DNA of 64,000 nt. Source: Gigantopelta aegis. Its lineage: Eukaryota > Mollusca > Gastropoda > Neomphalida > Peltospiridae. The notes beneath the pieces were generated by a model that saw only the letters and a program-made list of their open reading frames with translations, made no database searches and was not told the DNA's origin. A program made the position numbers and the translations under genes. Shown here piece after piece: positions 34,901 through 46,350 of this stretch (position 1 is its first letter; the number at the start of each line of letters is the position of its first letter). The stretch spans positions 5,704,887 to 5,768,886 of the forward strand of contig NC_054713.1 of NCBI RefSeq assembly GCF_016097555.1, given 5' to 3'.

Positions 34901-36756
34901 GCCATTTGAGACAAACAAATAATCGAATACCAATCACTGTTTGCATGCATCACTGAGCTGGCACAAGACATAATTTCCAGATATCTTGTAACTTTCATTG
35001 GTACCTCTATAACGGGCCTCGTTGGAGATGAATTTGTAATGAGCAGATAGTCTAACAGAATGTTTTTTAACTATTGTTCACGGGATTGACTTTATCTAGG
35101 AAGTAAATCGTGATTATGTTTAGTGTTTAGAGGTGGTAAATCAATGTTGCATAAAACATTATAAGGTGGAAGCCACACAAAATATGTTAATATTGTGGTT
35201 GTTATATATCATGGGACTTTTACTAAGAGCAACACATTTTGTAAAACAGTTGAGTACCTTTTGGAATCAGGTTACCAATACCACCAATTTAAATACTTTC
35301 TTAGTCAAGGAATGAAGGAAGGCAATATACACAAATACACTCCAAGGGAAAGTGTTTTGATAACAAATATTAAAACAATATCCAAGGTTGTATGCCATCC
35401 GGTGTTTTCAAGTTGACTGATGCTTACTATTACATACAGCTCATGCTGCAATTGAGGGATACAAGTAAATTGCCTTTAGCTCAGAAGACAGGAACTATAT
35501 TTGGTGCTTGGCATTCCAAGAGATCCTTGGAGTTCCATTGCTCTCACAAATGTGGTCCTGAAACTGGTGCAAGTATCCTTGAATTTATATTGACTATCAA
35601 ACTGTTTGTAGAGTTGTATACACTGGGGGTTACACTGCCAGTGCACCTAAGAATCAGAATTGTATGTCTAATTTGAAGCCTTTCCGAAACATTACAAAAT
35701 GTACCAATAAATGTTCACTTCGCCTATTTATATAACATTTATTCCCTTTCTTCTTGAAAGGGAGAAATTCACTTCTCCTAGTATTTTCAATTCTAGATCA
35801 GAGCCTGCCAGGATATGTTTCTGTTCTATGGAAAGAAGGGGCAGAGTCGAAAGTGTAACTATGCAGGAAGTGTTTGATAAAACATACACAAGATGCAATC
35901 AACGTCGAAATACATCAAGTGTAACTATGTAGGGACTGTTTGATAAAACATAGTATTTACACAACAATCAATCAACCAGAGTGTAATGTAGAGTATGACC
36001 CAGTGACACCAAGTACCTTTGATATAGGCTGGAAACTAGAAACAGAAGAAGACTACTATAGTATACAGCATGCATATAGACTGGTATAATGTTCATAATT
36101 GAAGATTTTGACAACCAGGTTGAAGACAGTGATGGAAATGTAGTACAGAAATTTGATATCTGCAAAATATGCACCCATCTTTATCCTGGTATTTTTAAAA
36201 TCTATCAAGGCAATGTATGCATTTCCAACTGATTTATTATTTCGACTTAGTCTTGTACAGAAATATAATTTTAAACAATAATATTTATTATCAACTGCAT
36301 GGAACAATAAATATGTGATCAAAGTACATTTTAAGTTGACAGGAACCTTTAATGGGTTTATATTAGAAAAAAATAAAATTTGTATTAAAAAAAACGTTAC
36401 AGAAAAAAGTATAATATGAGACCCTAATCCTGAAAGGATTTCAATATTGGTAACATATCTGAATTCACCAATCCATTACCTCCCAATCCTCCAAGTTTTA
36501 TATTCCTAAATGCCCTGATAAATATTTAACAATGATTTTAATATAGTCACCCTTTAGCAATTCTGTAAAATATAACTGTTGTGAAAATGGGGGTATGGTC
36601 ACAAAACGGGTGGATACACACAGAAAGCTGTGAGTCCTGCAATGCTATCATAATTTTTCCATTCCTAGGGATGTATTCCTTAACAAAAATCGCTATGAGC
36701 ATTCGTACTCCCAAGTGGTACCAATTAGCGAAATTTGGGGTCCTGGCTCATGGACT
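31999..36756. mobile_element. 4.76-kb element with long inverted terminal repeats
   Basis: Ends AGTCCATGAGCCAG and CTGGCTCATGGACT. The left 340 bp or more (31999-32345) and right 340 bp (36415-36756) are inverted copies, including ATGCTCATAGCGATTTTTGT, CAGGACTCACAGCTTTCTGT and GGATTAGGGTCTCATAT. The interior (33.2-36.2 kb) has only short, broken frames in both strands that I cannot assign. The AG...CT termini and long repeats recall Polinton/Maverick or foldback elements, but no polymerase, integrase or 6-bp target duplication is visible. Confidence 0.8.
32141..33120. repeat. Three tandem subrepeats (380-390 bp) in the left end
   Basis: The block from ACCCC(T/A)ATTT to TTATAAATAAAGTTT occurs from about 32152, 32532 and 32921. 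The right end has one. Confidence 0.85.
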
Positions 36757-37094
36757 CTCTCTCTCTCGCTCTCTCACTCTGTCACTGCCTCTCATGTATC
36801 TACTGTGGTGTTGCCAAATGCATTTTAATTGTGTTTTCAATTGTGTAGCTTATATCACATACTTCTATTGTACATTTTACAGTGCTATTTAGTAACGTTA
36901 TGTTTATCATTGTTTTGTTGCATACATTACATATCTGAATATATATTTCCTTTTTATTTGTTTTTACCAGAACAAACAGCTGATTGATAGAGAACACGAT
37001 TCTATTTTTGAAAGTATTTTGTACACCAGGCATGAACGAGTATGAAAACATCATCCCATCTGGAACCGCTAATGTGCTGTATTTGTGTACATAG
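36757..37094. other. No clear feature
   Basis: Short CT stretch then AT-rich DNA. A frame after TTTGTACACCAG near 37029 (MNEYENIIPSG) might be juxtamembrane coding sequence upstream of the kinase exon, but this is unsupported. Confidence 0.4.
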
Positions 37095-37272
37095 CTGACG
37101 GAGGTTGACGTATACGCGACTGTTGAATGACGGTGTGACGAGTTTCCCCGAGATCGACTTCGGTTTCTGGAGCAGCTCGGGAACGGGACTTTTGGCGCGG
37201 TTTTCAAAGCAGAAGCTCTAAGTATAACCGGGTCGGGGACATGGGAAGTCGTGGCTGTGAAACACTGTAGAG
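37095..37272 (+). pseudogene. Receptor tyrosine kinase-like exon with in-frame TGA
   Basis: Reads LTEVDVYATVE, stop, RCDEFPRDRLRFLEQLG and then NGTFGAVFKAEAL...WEVVAVKHCR. This is the start of a tyrosine kinase domain: juxtamembrane segment, FPRDRL lead-in typical of FGFR/VEGFR-like receptors, glycine loop LGNGTFGAVF and the ATP-binding Lys of VAVK. The exon has a plausible acceptor (TTTGTGTACATAG|CTG) and donor (AG|GTATGG, phase 1). TGA at 37128-37130 stands just before the domain, where a Trp (TGG) would be natural. I found no next kinase exon before 41 kb. Either a duplicated pseudo-exon or, if the first part is not exonic, a true exon of a gene with giant introns. Confidence 0.68.
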
Positions 37273-37439
37273 GTATGGCATCCTGTTCATAGTATACAGA
37301 ACCTATCAACTTAAATGCTCTTCATAATGAACATAACCTAAATGCTGTCCATAATGAACATATTTACTTACATCTTGTTCATAATGAAAATATCTTCTTA
37401 AAAACTGCTTTCAACTTTTTAGTTTTATGTTCAAAAAAG

Positions 37440-37441
<2 letters not shown>

Positions 37442-37526
<85 letters not shown>
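37442..37526. repeat. (AT)n microsatellite
   Basis: 85 bp, abutting a MITE1 fragment. Confidence 0.97.
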
Positions 37527-37529
<3 letters not shown>

Positions 37530-37567
37530 CAGAAGCCCAAACTGGATTTTGTCTTCAAATAATTCCG

Positions 37568-38466
37568 CAGACCTTCGTTTTTGACGGGCGCGAGCGCTAT
37601 CAAACCCATGAACCCCCGTCAACTCAATCTGACGGGCGCGAAATAACGAGCCCCTAAATTGAACAAATCACGCTTGTGTTTTTTGTTTTTTAACTCCGCC
37701 ATTTTAATTGTGAATCCAATCCACAACGCCACAAATCTTTTCATTCTGTTCACAATGAACTTCCTAGAATACTTTTTACATATTGAAACACGATTGGTTG
37801 GTTATCTTTACATTGAGCCAATCAGCTAGGAGTTCACTTCTTATTAAAATCTCGTCGGTTTTGTTTGTTTAATTTCGTACAATGCAGGTAATGATCGCGA
37901 AATGTATTTATACTGTCGTCGTTTTGATCACGTACAGGTTTGTGTCCATGGAAAAAATCATATCATTCTGCGATGAAGATTAAAATTATTGTACTTGTTT
38001 TAAATAAAACAGAATAAACACAAACAAATCAGTTTCAATTCTTTATTCATAAATAGTCAACAGATTATCATGATTCAGAATTTTAATGCAACATAATATG
38101 CATATAATATATAAAAGATCGATAAATATTGTGTTCATGGTGTTTCTTTTTCTTGTGAAAGACTGCAATGGCCCATTCCTTCATCACTGAGAACAACTAT
38201 CACATTAATTAAATTAAGATATTTATTTTGAAAACACAAAACATTAACTCTTAAGATATTTAATTTAGAAATCATTACTCCTCAAACTTAATCATGTTCA
38301 TGGGTGCAATTCCTCTCGGTCTCTAACCTCTAATTCTGATTATTTTAAGGAGTGCGATTTTCCTCTCCTCTGCATTTTGAGAGTGTCATTTCTACTCCCC
38401 TCGTAAGCATTTTGAGGAGTGCGATTTTTAGCACTCCTGGGTTTTTCAAAAACGAAGGTCTTCGGA
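37568..38466 (+). mobile_element. Element E1 (899 bp) inside MITE1
   Basis: Begins CAGACCTTCGTTTTTGACGG and ends TCAAAAACGAAGGTCTTCGG. AATTCCG is repeated on both sides (37561-37567, 38467-38473). CAG start and 7-8-bp duplication suggest a hAT-like non-autonomous element. Confidence 0.8.
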
Positions 38467-38599
38467 AATTCCGTACGTACAAACAATATATATATTTAAG
38501 GAAACAAATTGAAATTTAACCTAGTACAAGTATTAAAACGATCAGAAACACGTTTAATGTACAACCATTAATATTTCGTGTAGAAAAATATATTGATAT

Positions 38600-40094
38600 C
38601 AGACTTTCGTTTTTGAAAAACCCAGGAGTGCTAAAAATCGCACTCCTCAAAATACTTACGAGGGGGGATGGAAAACACACTCCTCAAAATGCAGAGGAGG
38701 GAAAAATCGCACCCCTCAAAATAATCAGAATTGGAGGCATTAGACCGAGAGGAATTGCACCCATGAACATGATTACGTTTGAGCAGTAATGCTTTTTAAA
38801 TTAAATATCTTAAGAGTTAATGTTTTGTGTTTTCAAAATAAATATCCTATTGTAACTAATATGATAGTTGTTCTCAAAAATGAAGGAATGGCCATTGCAG
38901 TCTTATACAAGAAAAAGAAACACCATGAACACAACATTTATCGATTTCTAATGTATTATATGTATATCATGTTGCATTAAAATTCTGAATTATGATAATC
39001 TGTTGATTATTTATGAATAAAGAATTGAAACTGATTTGTTTGCGCTTATTCTGTTTTATTTAAAACAAGTACAATAATGTTAGTCTTCATCGTAAAATTA
39101 TATGATTTCTTCATTGACACACGCCTGTGAACTGAATGTGAATTGACGTTATTTAACAACTATGGTATTGTTATTAAGATCTCTAACTGTAAAGTGTCCA
39201 ATAAAACTCTTACAAAAAGAAACGAAATTAAAAGTGTAGCAACCACGTAGCATAGGGTTATCACATTTATCATGATATCAAAATATACATGTTATGTACC
39301 TGCAAATTCTCTATTTAAAAAATAATAATAATGTCATAACAGAGAAAATGTCAACATCTACCCTAATATTTATAAATATTTTTTTTTTTACAAGCAGTAT
39401 TAAATTTCATCATCGGTGTACTGTAGTTAACACGTCATTTATTATACCACTAACTCGAATCATAGCAACAACAACCCTAATGTAAAATTAATTTTAAAAT
39501 ATACATGCTTTACACTAGGTAAATTCGAATTACTCAGTCGAAATTACATCGGTGTATGTTTGTTTCAGGTGCCCATTATCCGATCACATGCACAAGAAAT
39601 CTGACTCTACCAAGGTCAATGTACTTGGCTTTAAATCACGTGGCAGTATGGTGAAACAGAAAGTAGAAATGTGCGAATACGTCGCTATGCTATTAACAAA
39701 AACAAAACCTGCTTTACTAAATTAGTTTTTTGTTGGTGTACGCGTTTACTATGATATCAACGTGTATAAACATTATACACATCTTAGAATTATTGGACAA
39801 CATTACCTGCATTGTACGAAATTGAACAAAACAAAGCCGACGAGATCTTAATAATAAGTGAACTCCTAGCTGATTGGCTCAGTGTAAAGATAACCAACCA
39901 ATCGTGTTTCAATTTATAAAAAAGTATTCTAGGACGTTCATTGTGAACAGAATAGAATGGTTTGTGGCGTTGTGGATTGGATTCAATAAACAAATAAAAT
40001 AGCACAGTTAAAAAAAAAATACAAGCGTGATTTGTTCAATTTAGGGGCGCGTTATTTCGCGCCCGTCAGATTAATTTGATTAGGGTTCAGGGGC
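38600..40094 (-). mobile_element. Element E2 (1.5 kb), inverted relative of E1
   Basis: Starts CAGACTTTCGTTTTTGAAAA. 38604-39110 is the inverse of 37960-38462 and 39800-40080 is the inverse of 37590-37900. About 690 bp in the middle (39110-39795) is missing from E1, so E1 is a deletion derivative. No transposase seen. Confidence 0.82.
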
Positions 40095-40276
40095 GTCTCT
40101 GTTAGTCGATAACATCTTACAAATTTAAAGAGACGGGATACCAGTTATAATAGTAAAAAAAAAAAAAAAAAAAACCCACAAGAAGTTTGGCTTGTTAAAC
40201 GGCACTTAATAGGCGATGTTTGTTTTTTCCTGCTGGTGTGTCATTAGACATCTATGCATTCTATTATATTCCTTTA

Positions 40277-40788
40277 TCGGCACCACTAGAGCACATTAAA
40301 TTTATTAATCACCGGCTATTGGATGTCAAACAGTTGGTAATTCTGACTCGTAGTCATCAGAGAAAACCCGATACATTTTTTTCTAATGCAGGAAGGGGAC
40401 TTTTATATGCACCGTTTCACAGACAGGATAGCACGTACCACGGTGTTTGATATACCAGTCGTGGTGAACCGGCTGGAACGAGAAATAGCCCAATTGACCC
40501 ACCGACGGAGACCGATCCCAAACCGACCACGCATCAAGCAAGCGCTTTATCACTGGGCTACGTCCCGCCTTTTTTTAGAAAGGAAACCCGCTACATTTTG
40601 TCATTGGTTGGAAGGGACATTTTATATGCACCATCCCACAGACAGGACAACACATGACACGACATTTGATATGCCAGTCGTGGCGTACTGGCTGGTAAGA
40701 AAAATAGTCCAATTGGCCCGCAGACGGGGATTGATCCCAGACCAACCGTTCATCAAGCGAGCGGCTTTACCACTTGGCTACGCCCAAT
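40277..40788 (-). mobile_element. Two S1 SINEs in tandem (minus)
   Basis: First 40277-40569 near full length (GCACCACTAGAGCACATTAA to GGGCTACGTCCCGCC), second 40576-40788 lacking the tail (GGAAACCCGCTACATTTTGT onward). Confidence 0.9.
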
Positions 40789-40944
40789 TCCAGATTGCGT
40801 GTGAATGCAAACCAGTATTCATAAATTAAAGCGACTTGTTCTAATTAGAATAACCGTTACAGTAGCATGACGCAATTATCGATCTGTCGCTTCTCATCAC
40901 ATATCGTATATTCAACAGAATTAATTAAGGGTTAATTCTTCATT

Positions 40945-41115
40945 TCAACTTATTTATGTGTTTATATCCAGTTACGGTTCAAGTAAGCTATCCTGGGCAC
41001 TCGCAGCAGCTAGCGGGGCTGTCTGTCCATGACAGTGGGTTAGTTGTTAGTTGTTAGTGGTTAGTGACAGAGAAGAGAAGAGGATGTAGTGGTCTTACAC
41101 CTACCCATTGAACCC
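40945..41115 (-). mobile_element. SINE S5, part 1, split by the TTAA element
   Basis: Matches 51390-51526 (CTGTCTGTCCATGACAGTG, ACCTACCCATTGAACCC). Continues at 44859-44965 (GAACTCGCTCTGCGTTGGAG). Confidence 0.9.
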
Positions 41116-41534
41116 TTAAAGGAGCTCAGTGACGGATTTAGTGGGCCTTGGTTCTCTAAATATGCATTATAAATGAAATTTACATTCATTTGGAATACCA
41201 AACCTAGTTATTGTATGATCCAAAGTATTTTAATTGAACTACGATCAAGCGAATTCCATGATGCGCTCTTTTTTTTTTTAAATTTGGAACTCTTCTTGTG
41301 ATGAGACATAAAAAATACGGAAAAACAGACTCGTAGTGATGAGGCTATCTATACGAGAACCGTATAATGCATTTTTGGATTTTATATAAACGATCACCGT
41401 GTATAGAGACTTGACAAATGAGGGCCGGCTATATACATGGCAAATAATAACTTTTTTTTAGTATTTCATGACGAAAATAACCGCGAATACGCTGAAATAA
41501 AATAATAAACAGTCGGAACATGAACTCACCATTG

Positions 41535-41571
<37 letters not shown>

Positions 41572-41832
41572 GGCGCGTGTGCAAATTATTTTGACTGGTT
41601 CGCAAAGTGGTATTTCGATTTTAATGTATAGCGTAAGAAAACAATGTACTGTTGCATGTTTTGTTGTCCAAAGGTTGGCTAATTATTACTTAACCCAGTT
41701 GAATCCAGTTCTACATGCAGGGACAAGTTCAGCCTGCCGTTTGTGCGTGTGTGCACGCACGTTAATCTTGCATTTTTATAGCCAAAATTCATCCAGATAA
41801 AACACCGCCCCTCCACCCCAAAAAAATAATAA

Positions 41833-41879
<47 letters not shown>

Positions 41880-41905
41880 ATAATAGTAATAGGAATAATA
41901 ATTGT

Positions 41906-41942
<37 letters not shown>

Positions 41943-42264
41943 ATGTATTATAATGTTGGTAAAATCACGTCGCGGTGGGTTGGGGTGGGTGGGGGCGATT
42001 GTCACAAAAACATTACATAAATTTAGAGGGGCACCCGCGAGTGGTCTCAGCTTTAGCAGTAGCCTATAAAAAAATGTATAAAATTTGAAATGTGACTAAA
42101 TACAGCAAAATAACCTTTTAGTCATATTTATTTACGGTAAAATTATTATTTTGTTTAAAACATTTACGTAAGCTGCCTCAAAATTGCAATCAGTGAAAAA
42201 TTATTAAGTTTAAGCCCTGTTGTTAGTTTGTGTACTGTCCGTAGTTAGTTTCTCTTTCAGTTAA

Positions 42265-42667
42265 ACCGGCCTCGGTGGCGTCGTGGCAGGCCATCGGCCT
42301 ACAGGCTGGTAGGTACTGGGTTCGGATCCCAGTCGAGGCATGGGATTTTTAATCGAGATACCGACTCCAAACCCTGAGTGAGTGCTCCGCAAGGCTCATT
42401 GGGTAGGTGTAAACCACTTGCACCGACCAGTGATCCATAACTGGTTCAACAAAGGCCATGGTTTGTGCTATCCTGCCTGTGGGAAGCGCAAATAAAAGAT
42501 CCCTTGCTACCTGTCGTAAAAAGAGTAGCCTATGTGGCGACAGCGGGTTTCCTCTAAAAACAGTGTCAGAATGACCATATGTTTGACGTCCAATAGCCGA
42601 TGATAAGATAAAAAATCAATGTGCTCTAGCGGCGTCGTTAAATAAAATAAACTTTACTTTTACTTTA
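42265..42667 (+). mobile_element. Full-length SINE S2 (plus)
   Basis: Head ACCGGCCTCGGTGGCGTCG with B box GGGTTCGGATCCC; S1-type core and tail; CTTTCAGTTAA duplicated at 42254-42264 and 42668-42678. Copy A supplies the empty site near 15868. Confidence 0.96.
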
Positions 42668-43283
42668 CTTTCAGTTAATCTACCTCAGCCGCTGATAATT
42701 TGTAAGTGTAATATTTATTTATTTTATTTATTTATTTATTTATTTATTCATTTATTCATTATTATTATTATTATTATTAATTTTTTGTTAGTACTGTAGG
42801 GACAATACGACGCTATTCATATATCTATGGATAACGTACACCAAAGGGTCCGCTAAATTCATATACTCCCCACCCCCTCCCCTGTTCAGAAAATGCACTG
42901 TTGTACGGTTCTTAGTATGCATTTCTCCTGTTCCAGATGGTTCGGTAATATGGATCAATCAAATACATGCAATTATTAACCGGCTATATACATTTTGGCT
43001 GTGCATATAGCCAGCCCTTGTTAGTGGAGGCTATAGACACGGCCTTCGTATATATAGTCACATCGTATATAAACACCGTCTAGTTCAGAGTATTCGTTAA
43101 AAAATGTAACAATTCCTATCCCAAGTCAGCTGTTATGGCATATTTTGTATAATAATGAATTTGACAAGGTGGAAAATGACGGTGTTTGTGATCCAGATGT
43201 TTAGAGTTTCTCGCGTACGACTAACGATAAATTTACCTATAGATTCAAACGCCTAACTAGTCGGGATTGTCGACGTTTAACAT

Positions 43284-44419
43284 TGTCACGGGGATCCTAT
43301 AATACCCATAACTGAATAAAACACGATATCCAAATATCTCTCCTAACTGTATATCTATCTCTCTGTATCGGGCAGTGTATACCCGAGTAGCTCGGCTCTA
43401 GGTATAAACAGAGATAAGATCTTATATAAAGTATATATAATATAGCACGTTAGTTCACTAGAAAACACAACAATACACTCTGGAATCTGTATTAACCTCA
43501 AGCTGACAAATATATTTGCCGCAGTTAGTTAGTTAACAACAACAATAAATATAACAACCCAGAACTAATCACTTAATTAGTTAATCACTAGGTGTCTAGT
43601 TTACACAATATTCTAATCACTTCACCGTGATACAACACACACACGTGTGATAATTGAGAAACGCTGCCAGGGGAACTTAATTAATACAGGAATTACAACT
43701 CTATTCCTAACTGGTTAATTTTTAATTAACCCTTAACTACTCATTCAGTAACCTTGTAATACAGAATTAATACTGGTACCTATCACAATAAAGACAATAA
43801 CCTACAGTTTACCTAGGTCCTCTAGGATGGCTGGCTAAGCTTTAATAAGTTTAGACAGTGAAGCCTACAATTTACTTCGTCAGTTTACCGGAAACACTGT
43901 CTAAATAATATTGGTATAATACAGTATTAAATTATTTAAAGTCACATCAATCACATCAAGGTTATACAACAGAGCAGAAAATATATAATTACCAAGTCCA
44001 GTCGGACTAACGTTCCCTGGAGCCGTCCAATATGTGTCTCCTTATAACTCTAAATCCTAGCTATTTATTACCAACACCGAATATCGCCTGGGGGCACAAC
44101 GCGGCACCTCACGTATGATGAGATATTGCCACAACTCCCAGATACGTATTTTTCTCATAGAAGACCAGACTGGTCGTCGCCTAGTTCGTTGGCAATACCC
44201 CGATCGTACCGAACTCGCGGAGGTATTACGTAACTACTGGCCACATGGCCTCCGCATCTGGTCTGGGTGTGTATTGCGAACAGCTCGACCACCGTCGCGC
44301 GGAGGTATTACGTAACAAAGTGCCCACCTAGTCTAAGTGCATATTGGGACTGCACACGGCCCTCTAAAACAATTAATATCGCCACAGGCGAAAAGAAATT
44401 AAGAGCATGTTCCGTCACA
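43284..44419. mobile_element. Solo LTR, copy 2 (1136 bp)
   Basis: TGTCACGG...CCGTCACA termini with AACAT duplicated at 43279-43283 and 44420-44424. Copy A has the empty site (TTTAACATGCTTCTG near 16610). TG...CA ends and 5-bp duplication are those of an LTR retrotransposon, gypsy-like by the TGTCACGG start. No internal region. Confidence 0.9.
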
Positions 44420-44504
44420 AACATGCTTCTGTTACTAAAATAAATTAATGTATAAGCTTATTATCATTCAGTACATGTTTTTATTATTTTTTAATAACTT
44501 ATTT

Positions 44505-44696
44505 TCATTGTTTTTTTCTTCTTCTATTTACCCTACGTCGCAGAGGACGGTCAAGCGTTCTCGTTACACGAGCTTGGTAAATCGTTTTTGCACTGCGGTT
44601 ATTCAGGGAATGCCCGTCATGTGACTCAAAATAATACGTCACACGGCTGCTCTCCAAATAGCCGTTATTTTTCTCAGAATTATGGACCGTACCCAT
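44505..44696 (-). CDS. Small frame, counterpart of 16699-16890
   Basis: 63 residues, same length as in copy A, sharing VTRTLDRPLRRRV. See that entry; coding status doubtful. Confidence 0.2.
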   Translation of the reverse strand: MGTVHNSEKNNGYLESSRVTYYFESHDGHSLNNRSAKTIYQARVTRTLDRPLRRRVNRRRKKQ

Positions 44697-44858
44697 AATT
44701 CAATTATTTTTTATAAAATATCAATAATAAGTGTGAAATGGTGGTTATGTAGATGGTTCAATAAAGTACTTTTAGGTACAAATCAAATGTATATATTGTC
44801 ATATAATACCTTGTTGGGTCAATAATTAGGTCAACCATCTGTGAGAGAGCGCGTTTAA

Positions 44859-45080
44859 GAACTCGCTCTGCGTTGGAGCCGGTACCAGGCTGCGAACCCT
44901 GTACCTACCAACCTGTAGTCCGACGGCTTAACCACTGTGTCATCAAGGCCGGTCAGTCGGTTTAAATGGAGGATTTAATAGACGGAACCACAAAGGATAA
45001 TTAAGATATTTTCGGCATTTTTCTTTAAATGTGGTAACAGAAGCAACACAGCTTCTTCTGTTGTTAGGTGTAAATGTTGT
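44859..45080 (-). mobile_element. SINE S5, part 2, with shared flank
   Basis: Head TCATCAAGGCCGGTCAGTCG. The following 110 bp (GGTTTAAATGGAGGATTTAA to TGTTAGGTGTAAATGTTG) also follow the S5 at 51630-51750, so the S5 unit plus flank is itself duplicated. Confidence 0.85.
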
Positions 45081-45101
45081 GACGTTATTAAACTTAATGA
45101 T

Positions 45102-45508
45102 TTAAAGGGACAGACCCTACTTTTTAAACACTAAGGCATATTTTTCACTATCAGAGCCGTTTATGATCACTGAAATCAAACATTACTTATATTTTATTGT
45201 TTAAATTATCCATTTCCGTACAGTCGAAGTGTTTCTGGTCATCCTAGTGTTTCTACTACCACAAAATACATTTTTAATTATTTTTTTTAAACGCACGAGC
45301 GTCTGAGAAGTAACGGTTATAGAGTCGAGTTTTAGTCTATTGTTAAGGGTATTTCAACGTCACAAACTCTTGTTTCACTCTGTTGTATCCAAATTTGTTT
45401 CAGGTTTGTAAATTAACCAAAATTAGTGTTAATTTTTACGTGATGAAACTAGGGGGTCTAGGTGAAAAATAAACCTTAGTGTTTGAAAACTAGGGTCTGT
45501 CCCTTTAA
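45102..45508. mobile_element. MITE2, 407 bp, TTAA-flanked
   Basis: Ends TTAAAGGGACAGACCCTA with about 45 bp of inverted similarity (AAACACTAAGG, TATTTTTCAC). Shares TTAAAGGGACA with MITE1. Confidence 0.9.
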
Positions 45509-45530
45509 ACAACAATTTCGAACGAACAAC

Positions 45531-45656
45531 AAGACAAGTATCGTTACAAACCAAGTAGTAACGGATCTTAGGCGAATATAAATATACAACAACAAGACAA
45601 GTATAGTTACAAACCAAGTAGTAACGGATCTTAGGCGAATATAAATATACAACAAA
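45531..45656. repeat. 63-bp tandem duplication
   Basis: AAGACAAGTAT...GTAACGGATCTTAGGCGAAT occurs twice; two overlapping minus-strand frames here are shadows. Confidence 0.93.
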
Positions 45657-45811
45657 AAACAAATGAACAAAAAAACTAAACAACCCCCCCCCAAAAAAAA
45701 CCCACACACACAAAAACAAACAAACAGAACAAAACAAAAACAAACAAACCTTGTGCATGGCGTTTACCTACATCACGGGTAAGATTTTACATTTACTAAA
45801 ACAATGATAAG

Positions 45812-46165
45812 ATAAAAGAAAGAAATGTTTTATTTAACGACGCACTCAACACATTTTATTTATGGTTATATGGCGTCAGACACACAGATTTTGAGAGGAA
45901 ACCCGCTGTCGCCACTACATGGGCTACTCTTTCCGATTAGCAGCAAGGTATCTTTTACTTGCGTTTCCCACAGGCAGGATAACACAAACCATGGAACACT
46001 GGTCGGTGCAAGTGGTTTACACCTACCCACTGAGCCTTGCGGAGCACTCACTCAGGGTTTGGAGTCGGTATTTGGATTAAAAATCCCATGCCTCGACTGG
46101 GATCCGAACCCAGTACCTACCAGCCTGTAGACCGATGGCCTAACGACGACGCCACCAAGGCCGGT
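45812..46165 (-). mobile_element. SINE S2 (minus)
   Basis: ACAATGATAAG duplicated at 45801-45811 and 46166-46176. Head GCCACCAAGGCCGGT, tail TTTATTTAACGACGCACTC. Confidence 0.95.
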
Positions 46166-46204
46166 ACAATGATAAGTCACTTGTAACAAAAGTCTCTAAA
46201 ATAA

Positions 46205-46350
46205 TAATATTTCCTGTCTGTGGGAAAGTCCATATAGAAGATCACTTGCTGGATTGGGAAATATTTCGTGGGTTTCCTCTTGTGACTATGTGTCAGAATT
46301 ACCAAAATCATTTAATCAATGTGCTCTAATGGTGTCTTTAAACAAAACAA
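46205..46350 (+). mobile_element. SINE S1 body fragment (plus)
   Basis: TTCCTGTCTGTGGGAAAGTC to TGTCTTTAAACAAAACAAAT. Confidence 0.85.

Larger units (their letters stand above)
37527..40125 (+). mobile_element. MITE1 broken into three pieces by two insertions
   Basis: Pieces at 37527-37567 (AGAAGCCCAAACTGGATTTT), 38467-38600 (GTACGTACAAACAATATAT to TATTGATAT) and about 40096-40125 (GTCTCTGTTAGTCGATAAC) are consecutive parts of one MITE1. Confidence 0.85.
41116..44858. mobile_element. TTAA-flanked non-autonomous element, copy B
   Basis: Same element as 13159-17053. TTAA at 41116-41119 and 44855-44858. Inserted in an S5 SINE whose intact form, with a single TTAA, is at 51527-51530 (CATTGAGCCCTTAAGAACTC). 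Contains a SINE (42265-42667) and a solo LTR (43284-44419). Lacks the 1.6-kb retroposon and 103-bp insert of copy A. Confidence 0.93.

Noticed and set aside
33817..35932. Several 60-94-codon frames inside the 4.76-kb element
   Set aside because: Short, on both strands, without motifs or a consistent order; treated as chance or decayed remains.
36800..37309. 169-codon minus-strand frame across the kinase exon
   Set aside because: Antisense of the tyrosine-kinase exon and its flank; the plus strand carries the recognisable motifs.
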